64,000 nucleotides of DNA from Aquatica leii (Eukaryota > Arthropoda > Insecta > Coleoptera > Lampyridae): NCBI GenBank assembly GCA_035610365.1, contig CM069439.1, positions 9,610,001 through 9,674,000 on the forward strand. The letters are read 5' to 3'. Each line of letters begins with the position of its first letter. Positions within the stretch are counted from its first letter, which is position 1. The notes under the pieces were generated by a model. The model did no database searches. It was not told the origin of the DNA and saw only the letters and a program-made list of their open reading frames with translations. Position numbers and translations under genes: made by a program. Below, one piece after another: positions 24,201 through 37,289 of the stretch.

Positions 24201-27200
24201 CAATAAATTTTCTTTTCGGGTTTGTTTCTATAAATGAATAACATATTTTTTAGCCGAGTACGCTGGTTTAGAGTGAAAAATTTAATCATTGTACCCTAAA
24301 AATGATTCTTTTGCATATGTAGCTTTATTTTTGCAGTGTTATTTATTTATTCAGTATTTTGACTAACCTACGTAACACCTCATTTAAACATCTGTAAATA
24401 CGTTATCTTCGAGTTACTTTGTATTTTCAGTTTACTTGAAAAGAATGTGCAGTTCATAGAATAACAACGTTACTTATGTAATAACATTATTTTGTATTTA
24501 TTTTAATTTTTATTGTCAGTAAATTACTGAGAAGAAATGTGTAGTTCTTAGAACAGTGATTTAAACATCATAACATTGTTTTTGATTTCTTTTTATTAAC
24601 AGTGTCAACAAACTATTTAATGGAACAGGTCTCTAAAAATTTTTTTTAATGACATTTTTGGCTAATACTAATTCTATTATTTCACCTTCTAAATTAACAA
24701 CCTGCTAATCAGATACACGCGATATGTATTTACTTTTTTCTAAATAAACATTTATTTGTTTTATTTTTATCGAATTTTGTTGTCATTCGGTTGTTGTCCT
24801 AACGTGATTCTATTAAGCGGCGCGCATTATATAATAAAATTCAATCTTATATCCGAGATATCTGAGACGACTCTGTAACCGAGTTTGCAGCGTCGTGATT
24901 CTGTAAAGGTAGTTACACCAAATGTAATATCAAAGCCACAATATTTGATCCTAAAATCACAAATAAGCAATGGCGCCTGATGGATATGCTCCAGGAGGGT
25001 CATTTCAACATTAAAACTTTATAAACGCATTGTTACTTAATAAAATATTTATATTTAAGGTCGATTTATCTCTCTTTGGAACAAACAAAATGATTGTTAT
25101 CGTTTATAATCTTATTAATATAAAGTAGCATAATTTTTAAATACTTTTGGAGTGTCATTGACCAACTGACCTAACGGAGAAATCGCCACTTCAAATAAGC
25201 AACAGGTTATGTTCGACAGGTGATAAATCTTAGTTATGCTTTCCAAGACATCAGCGATGAAGTGTAACTAGCCAAAGCGATTTTCTAGCACGTGAAATTT
25301 TTGATCGGTGACAGTGCATGATAAAAAAATCATGTATTGAAGTGTTTTAACTACCGTACATTGTAAACTATTTTTTTTAAACTTCTCTAACATATTCGAG
25401 TAACTTTGTATTTTCAGTTTACTTGAAACGAATGTGCAGGTCATAGAATAACTAACTAAATTTAATTACGTCTTATGTGATAACAATATTTTGTCTTTAT
25501 TTTTAGGTGTTACCGAGAAGAAATGTGTAGTTCTTGAAACTGTGAATTAAACATAATAACATTATTTTTGATTTCTTTTCATTAACGTAAAATCATTTAA
25601 TGTAATACGTCCGTAACTTTCGATTTATTTGGCTTAAAATTGTGTTAAAACTTTTATTTTGACATTTTTTGCTAGTACTGATGATGATGATTCATCTTCT
25701 AAATTAACCTGTTAATCGGAGTAAGTATTTACTGCTTTCTAACCAATAAACATTTTTTTTAATATCAGATTTTGTTATCAAAAACCATAAGTCCCAACGT
25801 GATTCTATTAAGCGGCATGCACTGTATAATAAAACTCAATCTTGTGTCCGAAATATCAGAGACGACCCTGTAACCGGTTTTGCAGTAACGCGATTCTGTG
25901 AAGGCCCAAATGTATTATCATAGTCTTAGACCCTAACACTCCAAGTACACCAATAAAATTTTATGTTTGAGACGTGATAAATCTTAGTCAACCTCAAAAA
26001 TACCTGCTAGTACCTATACTTTCCAAGATATCAGCGATAGAGTAAAGCTCTGTAACTGACGAAAGTGAATGCGTAACGTTCCGACTTAGTTGGATGATTT
26101 AATAGAATAAATTTTTTCACCGTGTTTTTGAAAAATCGTAAATTAACGACTCTACTCTTACTATGAAAGATTTTAAAAATACAAATCGCAAATTAAAACG
26201 GAAAGTTTAAGTTTAAACCAAAATCTAATGAAACTTCTAAATGAGGCTAAACGATAAAGAAATATTCGAAAAAAGTTAAACGCATGTGATATTTAAACAT
26301 TCCACTTTGACCGAGATGTGTTACTTAAAGAACTGGAGTATTTGACAAGCACGCATCATTAAGAAATAACATAAATACGAGCATATCAAAAAACGCCGAA
26401 ATTTTTGTGTCCCACAATGACAATACTTATTGTTCCGTTATAGCTGCAAAAGCGAATGTTGATCACACGAGTGCGGAAGAAATTAATTATCCATAAAAGC
26501 GTTTATATTATTACTATTACTACACGCAACATTGATATAAGTAGATCAGCAAAACTGTATTTTTCTATTTGATTTAATCAAAAAAAAAAACGCTACGTAA
26601 TTAATCTCCACCAAAGTCCTTTATTCTATAATTAATTATAACTGTGTTGTGGTAAAAGAACAAAAATGTTTTATATATTAATAGAAGATACAACAAAACG
26701 TAAACCGGTTAAAGGGGTTTTAATTGTCTACTTAAAAAAAATAAATAATTGACTACATTTCATTATGAAAGAAAAGTTCTTACAATAATAAGTTCAATTA
26801 AATATGGGTATTTATTTGTCTTAATTGATTTTATTATATGAATAGGATAATTCCGGTTCGGATAGTGAATTATGAAAGTACGTATATACGTCGATCTAGT
26901 TCTCATGTTTGAATAATAATATAAATTGAGTTGACGTTGAGAAAACTTTTAAGCCCCAAGTGTTTCCTACATACGTTTTGCGGTTTGTAATGAAGTTGTA
27001 GCCGATAACTCTTTAGTCACCTATAAATAACGCATTTTTGAGAGTAGCTTTTTAAAATATTTTTAATATGAATGAAATGGTAGTCGTAAAAGCTTTCATC
27101 GTCGTTGTAATATTGCACCTTCTGTTTTATTAATAACTATGTAGTTGTGAAACTAACATATTCAAGTGCATTCTATTCCGGCAGCACGCGTTTCGTCAAA

Positions 27201-28205
27201 AATAACTAAACTGAACTATCAGAAAAATATTTTTAAACTTCCAAAGCCAAATTGGTTGTTTTTATTTTTTATTACTTCGTTAACTAACTTCACGTATAAT
27301 TTTTCTATTTATGTTTGGCTATTTTATGTAGGTGTTTTGACCTCGCAGGCATTTAAACCTTCTTTTTTCTTAGTTATTTCCAGAAAACTATTCACGTGCT
27401 CAATTTTTGAACTAATTTGACTTTTACATACCGCAAGTAGCTTGGCGAGAAGGAAAGTAATTCAATTAACCCTCTTTTATAATACTTGCGTGGAAACAAC
27501 AATCTTAGCCAATTTGGAGAAAGCACGATATGTCGTTAGATATTTGAATAAAATAGTTTTGCTCGTTAATTTTAAAAAATAATGAACATCACCAATGTTG
27601 ATAAAACAAATACCTAATAAAAGCTTTTTACGTATTGATCAAATTTCCTCGCTAAAATCATGAGTGATAACAATAATCACGAACTTTAAATAAAAGCGTG
27701 TTGCGTGCAAAAGTAATCCTCGTTATCCATAATTTATGGTAAAGACCTTAAGAATTGATTTGCTGACATTTACTCGTGCTGTTTTGTCATGAACGCCTAC
27801 AACATTATTAGATGTGTTTAAAATACCGTAGATCAAATTGATATGATTTACAAGACTTAATACTATTAAAAAGAAAAAGTACACAATATAAAACAATAAA
27901 AGGTCAAAGTGAAAAATGTTGGTAAAAGTAGACAATAATCAAAATAATAGGCCAAAGATAAATAATTCGATATTTACATGTATCAAAAATTAAAACTAAA
28001 AAGAAATAAGATAATGTTCGATATATGTGAATATTTGTTGTTCGAAATAAGCATGGTTATAAAACTGGCAAAATTTTGTAAAAACCAAACCATCATAAAA
28101 AGATAAACATGACAACCTCAAGATATTTATCTTGCGCGTGTTCTATAACAATTCTAGAGCATCGTTAAATCGGCCCAAAACAAAATTGGTTTAAACGAAG
28201 CATTC

Positions 28206-31200
28206 TATAAAATCATTCAGATATATTATTTAAATAAATCTCATCTGAAGTATGTGCATATTTTAGTACGTGATCTTCACATCAAATTTGATACAAAAGA
28301 AAGTATTAATCTGCTGTTGCATGAAACAGTTCTTTATTTTAACGTTATATTGAGGATTTTTTATCTTCAATGATTTCTTATTTTCAGCAACCGATCCATT
28401 GACTTTTTTAATGCTTTGACATCAAATTTAACCGAAAAGATTGTATTAACCGGTGATTTTACCAGAAAACGTTATCTTATATCAACGTTACAATAATGAT
28501 TTTTTTATGTTTCTAATTTTGACTAATACGTTAAATGATTTTTATTTAGTTTAAGTGCATGTTTTGTGTGATTTTTACATCAAATTTGATGCAAAGGATC
28601 ATATTAACCTGCTGTTGTATGGAACAGTTCTCTATTTTAAAGTAGTAATGATGATTTTTTATCTTTAATGATTCAGGTTTCTTATTATCAGTAACCGATC
28701 TTTATTGAGCTTTAATAAAGTAATTTTTTTAATACTTTTACATTAAATTTAACTAAAAGCTTGTATTAACCGAAAATTTTATGGAACAATCGTTATCTTA
28801 TATCAACGTTACAATAATGATTTTTTTACGTTTTTAACACATTAAAGACCAAAAAATCATCATTATAACTATAAAATAGAGAACTGTTTCATGCAACAGC
28901 AGATTAATACTATCTTTTGCATCAATTATGGTTGAAGATCACACAAAACATGCATTAATAAAACTGAATTATTTAACGTATTAGTCAAATTAGAAACATA
29001 AAAAATCATTATTGTAACGTTGCTATAAGATAACGTGATTCTATAAAATTTCCAATTAATACAAATTAAAGTTGATGTCAAAGCATTAAAAATTGTTACT
29101 TTATTAAAGCTCAATAAAAATCAATACTTCAGTTACTGAAAATAAGGAATCTGATATCATTAAACGTTAAAATAGAAATCATTTAACGTAGCAGATTAAT
29201 ACTATCTTTTGCATCAAATTTGATGTAAAGATCACACAAAACATGCATTAATAAAACTGAATAAAAATTATTTAACTTATTAGTCAAATTAGAAAAATAA
29301 AACATAAAAAACCATTATTGTAACGTTGATAAAACATAACGTTGTTCCATAAAATCACCAGTTAATACAATCTTTTGAGTTAAATTTTATGCAAAAGTAT
29401 TAAAAAAGTTGCTTTATTAAAGCTCAATAAAAATCCATGGATCGGTTACTGAAAATAAACCAGAAACATTGAAGATAAAAAAAATTATAACGTTAAAACA
29501 AAGAACTGCTCCACACAACAGCAGATTAATACGATATTTTGTATGTGAAGATCACACAAAATATACATTAATAAAACTAAATAAAAATCATTAAACCTAT
29601 TAATCAAATTAGAAACATGAAAAATCATGATTGTAACGTTGATATAAGATAACGTTGTTTTATAAAATAACCGGTTAATACGAACTTTTAAGGTAAATTT
29701 CATGTCAAAGGATTAAAACAATTACATCATTAAAGAACAACACAAATTAATGCACCGATATTATTAAAGTTAAAAAATCATCATTATAACGTTAAAATAG
29801 AGAACTGTTTCATGCAACAGCAGATTAATACGATTTTTTGCATCAAATTTGATTTAAATATTATACACGACATGCAGTAATAAAACGGAATAAAAATCAT
29901 TTAACGTATTAGTCGAATTAAAAACAAAAAAAAACACCGTTATCTTATATCCACGTTACAATAATCATTTTTTTATGTTTCTAGTTTGACTAATAGGTTA
30001 AATGATTTTTATTCTGTTGTATCAATGCATGTTATGTGTGATCTTTACGTCAAATTAGCTGCAAAAGACCGTATTAATCTGTTGTTGCATCGAACAGTTC
30101 TCTATTTTAACGTTATAATAATTAGTTTTTTTATCTACAATGTTTCTGGTTTCTTATTTTCAGTAACCGATCCATTGACTGTTATTGAGCTTTAATGAAG
30201 TAACTTTTTTAATGCTTTGGCATAAAATTTAACTCAAAAGTTTGTATTAACCGGTGATTTTATGGAACAACGTTATCTTATATCCACGTTACAATAATCA
30301 TTTTTTTATGTTTTATGTTTCTAGTTTGACTAATAAGTTAAATGATTTTTATTCTGTTGTATCAATGCATGTTTTGTGTGATCTTTACGTCAAATTTGAT
30401 GCAAAAGATCGTATTAATCTGCTGTTGCATCGAACAGTTCTCTATTTTAACGTTATAATAATGATTTTTTCTTCAATGTTTCTGGTTTCTTATTTTCAGT
30501 AACTGATCCATTGATTTTTATTGAGCTTTAATGAAGTAACTTCTTAATGCTTTGATATCAAATTTAACAAAAAGTTTGTATTAACCGGTGATTTTATGAA
30601 ACAACGTTATCTTATATCCACGTTACAATAATCATTTTTTTATGTTTTATGTTTCTAGTTTGACTAATAGGTTCAATGATTTTTATTCTGTTGTATTAAT
30701 GCATGTTTTCTGCGATCTTAACGTCAAATTTGATGCAAAAGATCGTATTAATCTGCTGTTGCATCGAACAGTTCTCTATTTTAACGTTATAATAATGATT
30801 TTTTATCTTCAATGTTCCTGGTTTCTTATTTTGAGTAACTGATTCATTCATTTTCATTGAGCTTTAATGAAGTAACTTTTGTAATGCTTTAATATCAAAT
30901 TTAACACAAAAGTTTGTATTAACCGGTGATTTTATGGAACAACGTTATCTTATATCCACGTTACAATAATAATTTTTTTTATGTTTCTAGTTTGACTAAT
31001 AAGTTAATTGATTTTTATTCTGTTGTATCAATGCATGTTATGTGTGATCTTTACGTCAAATTAGCTGCAAAACATCGTATTAATCTGTTGTTGCATCGAA
31101 CAGTTCTATATTTTAACGTTATAATAATTATTTTTTTTATCTACAATGTTTCCAGTTTCTTTTTTTCAGTAACCGATCCATTGAATTTTATTGAGCTTTA

Positions 31201-34200
31201 ATGAAGTAACTTTTTTAATGCTTTAATATCAAATTTAACTCAAAAGTTTGTATTAACCGGTGATTTTATAGAACAACGTTATCTTATATCAACGTTACAA
31301 TAATCATTTTTTTATGTTTTATGTTTCTAGTTTGACTAATAGGTTAAATGATTTTTATTCTGTTGTATCAATGCATGTTTTGTGTGATCTTTACGTCAAA
31401 TTTGATGCAAAAGATCGTATTAATCTGCTGTTGCATCGAACAGTTCTCTATTTTAACGTTATAATAATGATTTTTTATCTTCAATGTTTCTGGTTTATTA
31501 ATTTCAGTAACTGATCCATTGATTTTTATTGAGCTTTAATGAAGTAACTTTTTTAATGCTTTGACATCACATTTAACAAAAAAGTTTGTATTAACCAGTG
31601 ATTTTATGGAACAACGTTATCTTATATCCATGTTACAATATCATTTCTTTTGTTTCTAGTTTGACTAATAGGTTAAATGATTTTTATTCTGTTGTATCAA
31701 TTCATGTTTTGTGTGATCTTTATGTCAAATTTGATGCAAAAGATCGTATTAATATGCTGTTGCATCGAACAGCTCTCTATTTTAACGTTATAATAATGAT
31801 TTTTTATCTTCAATGTTTCTGGTTTCATATTTTCAGTAACTGATCCATTAACTTTTATTAAGCTTTAATGGAGTAACTTTTTTAATGCTTTGATATCAAA
31901 TTTAATTCAAAAGTTTGTATTAACCGGTGATTTTATGGATCAACGTTATCTTATATCCATATTACAATAATCATTTTTTTATGTTTTAAGTTTTTAGTTT
32001 GACTAATAAGTTAAATAATTTTTATTCGGTTGTATTAATGCATGTTTTGTGCGATCTTCACATGAAATTTGATGCAAAAGATCGTATTAATCTGCTGTTG
32101 CATCGAACAATTCTTTATTTTAACGTTTTAATGATGATTTTTTATTTTCAATGTTTCTGGTTTCTTATTTTCAGTAACTGATCCATTGATTTTTATTGAG
32201 GTTTAATGAAATAACTTTTTTAATGCTTTGACATCAAATTTAACACAAAAGTTTGTATTAACCGGTGATTTTACGGAACGTTATCTTATATCCACGTTAC
32301 AATAATCATTTTTTTATGATTTATATTTCTAGTTTGACTAATAGTTTAAATGATTTTTATTCGGTTGTATCAATGCATGTTTTGTGCAATATTCACATCA
32401 AATCTGATGCAAAACATCATATTAATCTACTATTGCATCGAATAGTTCTCTATTTTAACGTTATAATAATGATTTTTTATCTTCAATGTTTCTAGTTTTT
32501 TATTTTCAGTAACCGGTGCATTAGTGTTTATCCAGCTTTAATGAAGTAACTTTTTTAACGCTTTGACATCAAATTTAACTCAAAAGTTTGTATTAACCGG
32601 TTATTTAATAGAATAACGTTATATTATATGAGCGTTACAATAATGACTTTTTTATGTTTCTAGTTTGAGTAATAGATTTAATGATTTTTCATTAATTTTT
32701 ATTAGTACAGGATTTGTGTGATCGTCACGTGAAAACTGATGCAAGACATTGTATGAATCTGCTGTTGTATAGGACAGTTCTCTAATTTAACGTTATAATG
32801 AAGATTCTTCATCTTTAATGTTTCAGGTTCCTTATTTTCAATAATCGGTGCATTGATTTTTTATTGAACTTTAATGAATAACATTTTTAATGCTTTGACA
32901 TCAAATTTAACTAAAAAGTTTGTATTACCCTGTGATTTTATGGAACGTTATCTTAAATCAACGTTACAATAATGATGTTTTATGTTTTTAATTTGACTAA
33001 TACGTTAAATGATTTCTATTTTAACGTTATAATAATAATTTTTTATATCTTTAATGTTACAGGTTCCTTATTTTTAGTAACCGAAACATTGATTTTTATT
33101 GCGCTTTAATAAAGTAACTTTTTTAATGCTTCGACAACTTGGATTAATCGGTAATTTTATAGAAACACGTTATCTTATAGCAACGTTACAATAATTATTT
33201 TTTATGTTTCCAGTTTGACTAATAGGTTAAACGATTTTGTTTTAAGTTTTATTAGCGCAGGTTTTGCGTGTTTTTCACATCAAATTTAATGCAATGAATC
33301 TGCTATTTTATAGAACAGTTTTCTATTTTAACGTTATAATGTTATTATTGTTTCAGGTTTCTTATTAATAACCGATGCATTGATTCTTATTTAACTTTAA
33401 TGAAATAACTTTTTTAATGCTTTTGTCTCAAATGTAACTCAAAAGATTGTATTAACCGGTGATTTTATGGAACAACGTTATCTTATATCAACGTTACAAT
33501 AATGATTCGTTATGTTTTATGTTTCTAATTTCACTAAGAGATTAAATGATTATTATTCAGTTTTATTAATGCAGGTTTTATGTGATCCTCACATCAAACT
33601 TGATGCAAAAGATCGTTTTAATCCGCTATTGTAATGAACAGTTCTCTATTTTAACGTTATAGTGATAATTTTGTATCTTTAATGTTTTAGGTTTATTATT
33701 TTCAGTAATCGGTGCATTGATTTTTATTGATAACTTTTTTAATGCTTTGATATCAAATTTAACTTAAAAGTTTGTAATTACCGTTTATTTTATAACAACG
33801 TTATTTTATATCAACGTTACAATAACGATTTTTTATTTTTGATATTTTTAATTTGACTAATGGATTAAACTATTTTTATTCACTTTTATTAATGCATGAC
33901 TCACCTCAAACTTAATGCAAAACGTCGTTTTAATTTGCCGTTATATGGAAAAGTTCTCTATTTTAACGTAATAATGATGATTTCTTATCTTTATTGTTTC
34001 AGGTTTCTTATTTTCAGTAATTGATTTTTATTAAGCTTTAATGCCTTTACATTAAATGTAACCCAAAGGTTTGTATTAACCGGTTATTTTATAGATCAGC
34101 GTTATCATATATCAACGTTGTAATAATCCCAAGCAACACATTGGTATAAAAAACGTTTAAATGTCCGGCTAATAGACGTTTATTAGACATTAAAACGTTT

Positions 34201-34400
34201 TTAAACGCGTTATTAACGTTTATTAGACGGACATTTAAACGTTTTTTGTACCAATGTGTTGTTTGGGATGATTTTTTACATTTTCGGTATTCTAGTTTGA
34301 CTAATGGATTGAATTATTTTTCTTCAGTTTTATTAGTGCGTGTTTTGTGTGATTTTCACATTAAGTTAATGCAAAAGATCAGAAACATTTTATTCATGAT
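28206..34400. repeat. 336-bp satellite with an inverted internal block
   Basis: The mark CCGGTGATTTTATGG recurs about every 336 bp between 30250 and 32265. Orientation is plus at about 28206-28850, minus at 28851-29945, then plus to 34400, for roughly 17-18 units. Each unit is two diverged halves of about 168 bp: both start AACGTTAYAATAAT, and both carry a GAYTTTTATT block and a CRTCAAATTTRAYRCAAAAG block. The halves also align around GTATTAAYC. Units near 30-32 kb are most alike, and those toward 33-34 kb are decayed. Short open frames in each unit are a by-product of the repeat. Confidence 0.9.
34128..34267. mobile_element. Palindromic MITE, 140 bp
   Basis: The left end reads CCCAAGCAACACATTGGTA and the right end reads TACCAATGTGTTGTTTGGG. 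The arms of about 40 bp are nearly perfect inverted copies, and the centre also carries repeated AACGTTTATTAGAC blocks. It sits inside a satellite unit exactly between AATAAT and ATGATTTTTTA, which are adjacent in other units, so the insertion site is clear. The flanks imply at most a 2-bp (AT) duplication. The superfamily is not assigned. Confidence 0.8.
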
Positions 34401-35310
34401 GAGTAAAAAACATTACACATTTTTGAGCCACGAAACAAAATTGATTCGTTATTTCAATAATTGTGAGTAATAACTAAAAATTCAATCGTTAATAAATGAT
34501 AAATGAGAATTTATTTATCATACGAATGTTAAGCACTACATGAATGAATGAAAATTTACTCATGATTCAATTTAATTATTTTATTAATGCTGAATGATAA
34601 ATCATTAAAATAAATTGTTCTTGTACAGTTATGATTTTTTCGTTACATGTTTAATTTAAGTTTTCATAACAATGATTAATTAGACACCTCTCAAAATATC
34701 AAATAAAAGTAGTCAAAACGGAAGGTTATTATATAAAAAACAATCAACAATTGCCAAAAAAATTACACTATAATTGTTGATTCAATGTTCAAAAAACTAA
34801 GGTGGTAAAATTTAAAAAACAATGGCACTGGTTCAACTTATTAAAAAAACAGCTAAATTTAAATACATTTTTATATTGCAGATCACTTCACAATTAACCA
34901 AGAGCACGTATGTACAATTCAATGGCATAATTCTAATTAAGCGCGCACTTGCAAATTTAAAACTTTTTTACCAACAAAAGTGTATTTTTTATAGAACCCA
35001 TAACTTAGTAAGATTTTAAATTTAATTAAAGTTATAATTTAGACCAGTTTTTTAAATAGAATGTTGTCTCAGTGATTAGCTCTCACTAGTTACTGACGTG
35101 CCAAAAAACTTCGTAATGAGTACTAAAAAAGGATATTAAAATTCCATAAAAAGAACTGTGTTAATGTGACGATTTAATGGTCATTATCGTATAATTATAT
35201 TTCTTGTAATAAAGGACTGATATTTTTATAACCTACTCGAGTTAATCACGAACGATTTACTTTTTTTGGACATTACTATATGAGAAAATAGTAAAAGATG
35301 TAAAACAAAC

Positions 35311-35509
35311 CTGTGCATGTGTGTAGACTACAGTTTTTGCAATTTGTAAGTCCTAAAGCAGCTTCGATCGATTCCCATTTTGAATTCAAACGCATTACAC
35401 GCCAAGTTACTTCTTCTTCCATTTCAGGATGCAATTGCACTAACTGACTAGCTTGTTCATTAAAAACTTTTAAAAGAGAGTTCTTCTTTACAAACTCGTT
35501 AATGTAGCG
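35311..35509 (-). CDS. Spectrin-repeat protein, exon B
   Basis: A 199-bp exon after acceptor TTTTTCTATAG, ending with donor GTTTGT. It encodes 66 codons plus one base, including RYINEFVKKNSLLKVFNEQA and EEEVTWRVMRLNSKWESIEA. Helix-forming sequence with a tryptophan about every 17 residues in the second half is typical of a spectrin-repeat third helix. A cysteine-rich tail (NCKNCSLHTC) precedes the splice site. It follows exon A in frame and passes one base to exon C. I see no stop or frameshift. Confidence 0.85.
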
Positions 35510-35560
35510 CTATAGAAAAAGTTAATAAAAGAAATTTAATAAAACTGACTGTTATCTTAC
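35510..35560 (-). other. 51-bp intron between exons A and B
   Basis: Canonical GTAAGA...TATAG boundaries on the minus strand. Removing it leaves one continuous frame. Confidence 0.85.
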
Positions 35561-35710
35561 AGTTTTTAAAGACTCTCCATTATCGTCAACTTCTTTTCCG
35601 GAAAATGTCTCTTGAACGCTATTTAACCAAGAATAGAGTTCAGAGAATTGTATGTAGAACTTTTTTAAGGACCACATACACGAATCCATCGTCAGTTCTC
35701 CATTAGCCTC
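35561..35710 (-). CDS. Spectrin-repeat protein, exon A
   Basis: A 150-bp exon (50 codons, phase 0 at both ends) after acceptor TTCTTCTAG and before donor GTAAGA. It encodes MDSCMWSLKKFYIQFSELYS followed by WLNSVQETFSGKEVDDN, which reads like the start of a spectrin repeat (helix A with paired tryptophans). Upstream exons are not visible to the right before 64 kb, so the preceding intron is long or leaves the window. The gene is therefore a partial internal segment with neither start nor stop here. Confidence 0.8.
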
Positions 35711-37289
35711 CTAGAAGAATAAAAAAAATTGTTAATTTGTTAATCATAATGCTTCGATCTTATGCGTAAAGAGAAAACGTAGATCATATACCACAATAAG
35801 CAAAAACGTGTTTATATATTCTACCTACAACTAATAATTACTTAATAACTACATATTGAGCGACACATTAACTTCTAAATAATAATTTTAGAAAATGCCC
35901 TCTAACCGTTTAATATTTAAATGACGCTGTACTGCAAAGATAGAAGAAATTATTGAAATCGAGTCAACATTAACCTTAATTAAAAATCAAATTGAGAACG
36001 CGTACGTCTTAACGCGCTTTTATATTAATATTAAAGAAGCTTTAAATTTATATAGTTACTGTCCGATGTTATTGAAGTTAACGCATTGCAAATGTTTTTT
36101 CCTCTCGACGCTTAAAAATGGAGTTGTTTTGTACAAAAACCACGCAAAGCCAGATTTTTTCACCGATGCGGATGTAAAGCTTCGTGTATGGCATTCGTAA
36201 GTACTTTGAAGACAATTTAAAGTTCATTGCAACCTTAGTAGATCTTCTTCATATTCAGAATTAACATTTTAAATACATTTCCACTTAAAGGAATTCTTAA
36301 ATTACTTGCTTAAACGTAGGCATTATTTCTCGCTTATTGATGAAGTAATCGGTACCGTAACTTACAAATTTATAATTAAAAACGCGATATAACAGTTTAA
36401 ACCTCGAGTGAAGTTTCAATTCAATGAATACGTATAAATGAAGTTCATTAAGTGCCCATCAGAACTGTATCATATACTAATATATCAGACAAACCAATTT
36501 TCTATAACAAAAAATCTAAATAAAAAGCTCAATTTCAGAAACAAGTTAACACAAGATTGTTTTACTGCAGTTTTTTTTATACAAAAAAAAACATTAAAAA
36601 AAACACGATGACAAAAACCTGTCTGCCATACTTCGCAATAAGCAACCCCTGTTGTAAGCAACGCAACCTGGCAACAGATTGAAAAAATCGATCCAGTTTT
36701 TTTGTTTTCTTAACTGGATTTATTCTTTCAACAAAATGAAACAATAATTAATGATTTTAACAAAACAAAAATTAAAAGCAATAAAATTTAAAAAAACAAC
36801 TCTTCATTTGACCAAGTCTGTATATCTTACTAATTCCAACAGCTCCCAGAGGGGCGTTTTCATCTTGGGCACATTTTACATAATTTTGGTTTTATATTGT
36901 TTCACAAAATTCCTTCACTCTTTTAATTTTTTTTCTAGCTTATTTGCATCTTCTCTGTTCCCTATTCCAATGTTTCTTGTGGTCTTCTACGACTCATTTT
37001 CGATCTCACACTTGCTTCTGAGACCAATAGTCTTATGATTTCCATACCTAAATATATCGTTTCAATCTCTAGCTTTAGATGAAATGCTCATTCTCCGACA
37101 GGTCGTTAATCGAGGGCACTACAGTGAATTGCCACAAACCAGTTCCAATCGTAAACGCTCTCTTTTCACGGTCTTTGGGTTTCAATTCTACCTGGCAGTA
37201 AACACTCTTCAAATTCAACCTAGAAAACTACTGGGATCATGACAGAGTGTCTAGAGTATCGTGAATTCTCTGGAAAAGGTAACTAACGT
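35711..37289. other. Gene-free stretch, probably intronic
   Basis: AT-rich, with simple A and T runs. No coding or repeat structure that I can support. Confidence 0.5.

Larger units (their letters stand above)
20340..26330 (+). repeat. Degenerate composite tandem repeat
   Basis: Several sequence blocks recur in the same orientation. CGTGATTCTATTAAGCGG occurs near 21358, 23469, 24802 and 25798. A block with AAATGACCTAAAGGAGAAAC occurs near 21678 and 22562, with diverged forms near 25155 and 25965. CACGGATAATGTTATC occurs near 20425 and 21993. GTGAAAAATTTAATCATTG-like blocks occur near 20600, 22190 and 24272. Unit spacing falls from about 2.1 to 1.3 to 1.0 kb as blocks are lost. No ORF is conserved between copies, so this is an old, decayed tandem or nested repeat family. 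Confidence 0.75.
18765..35310 (-). other. 16.5-kb intron of the spectrin-repeat gene
   Basis: Runs from the donor GTTTGT just left of 35311 to the acceptor TTTCAG just right of 18764. It holds a degenerate composite repeat (20.3-26.3 kb), a ~380-bp hairpin element, a 336-bp satellite (28.2-34.4 kb) and a palindromic MITE. The segments 18765-20340, 26331-28205 and 34400-35310 are AT-rich with no gene that I can support. The neighbouring intron is only 51 bp. Confidence 0.75.

Noticed and set aside
27166-27420. 84-codon plus-strand hydrophobic frame
   Set aside because: Composition follows T-rich DNA, with no family resemblance and a location inside the large intron.
29986-32495. Series of similar 60-90 codon open frames on the plus strand (for example with SSLTNRLNDFYSVVSMHVL)
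   Set aside because: They recur once per 336-bp satellite unit, end at unit-specific stops, and reflect the repeat rather than selection for protein. No known family resembles them.
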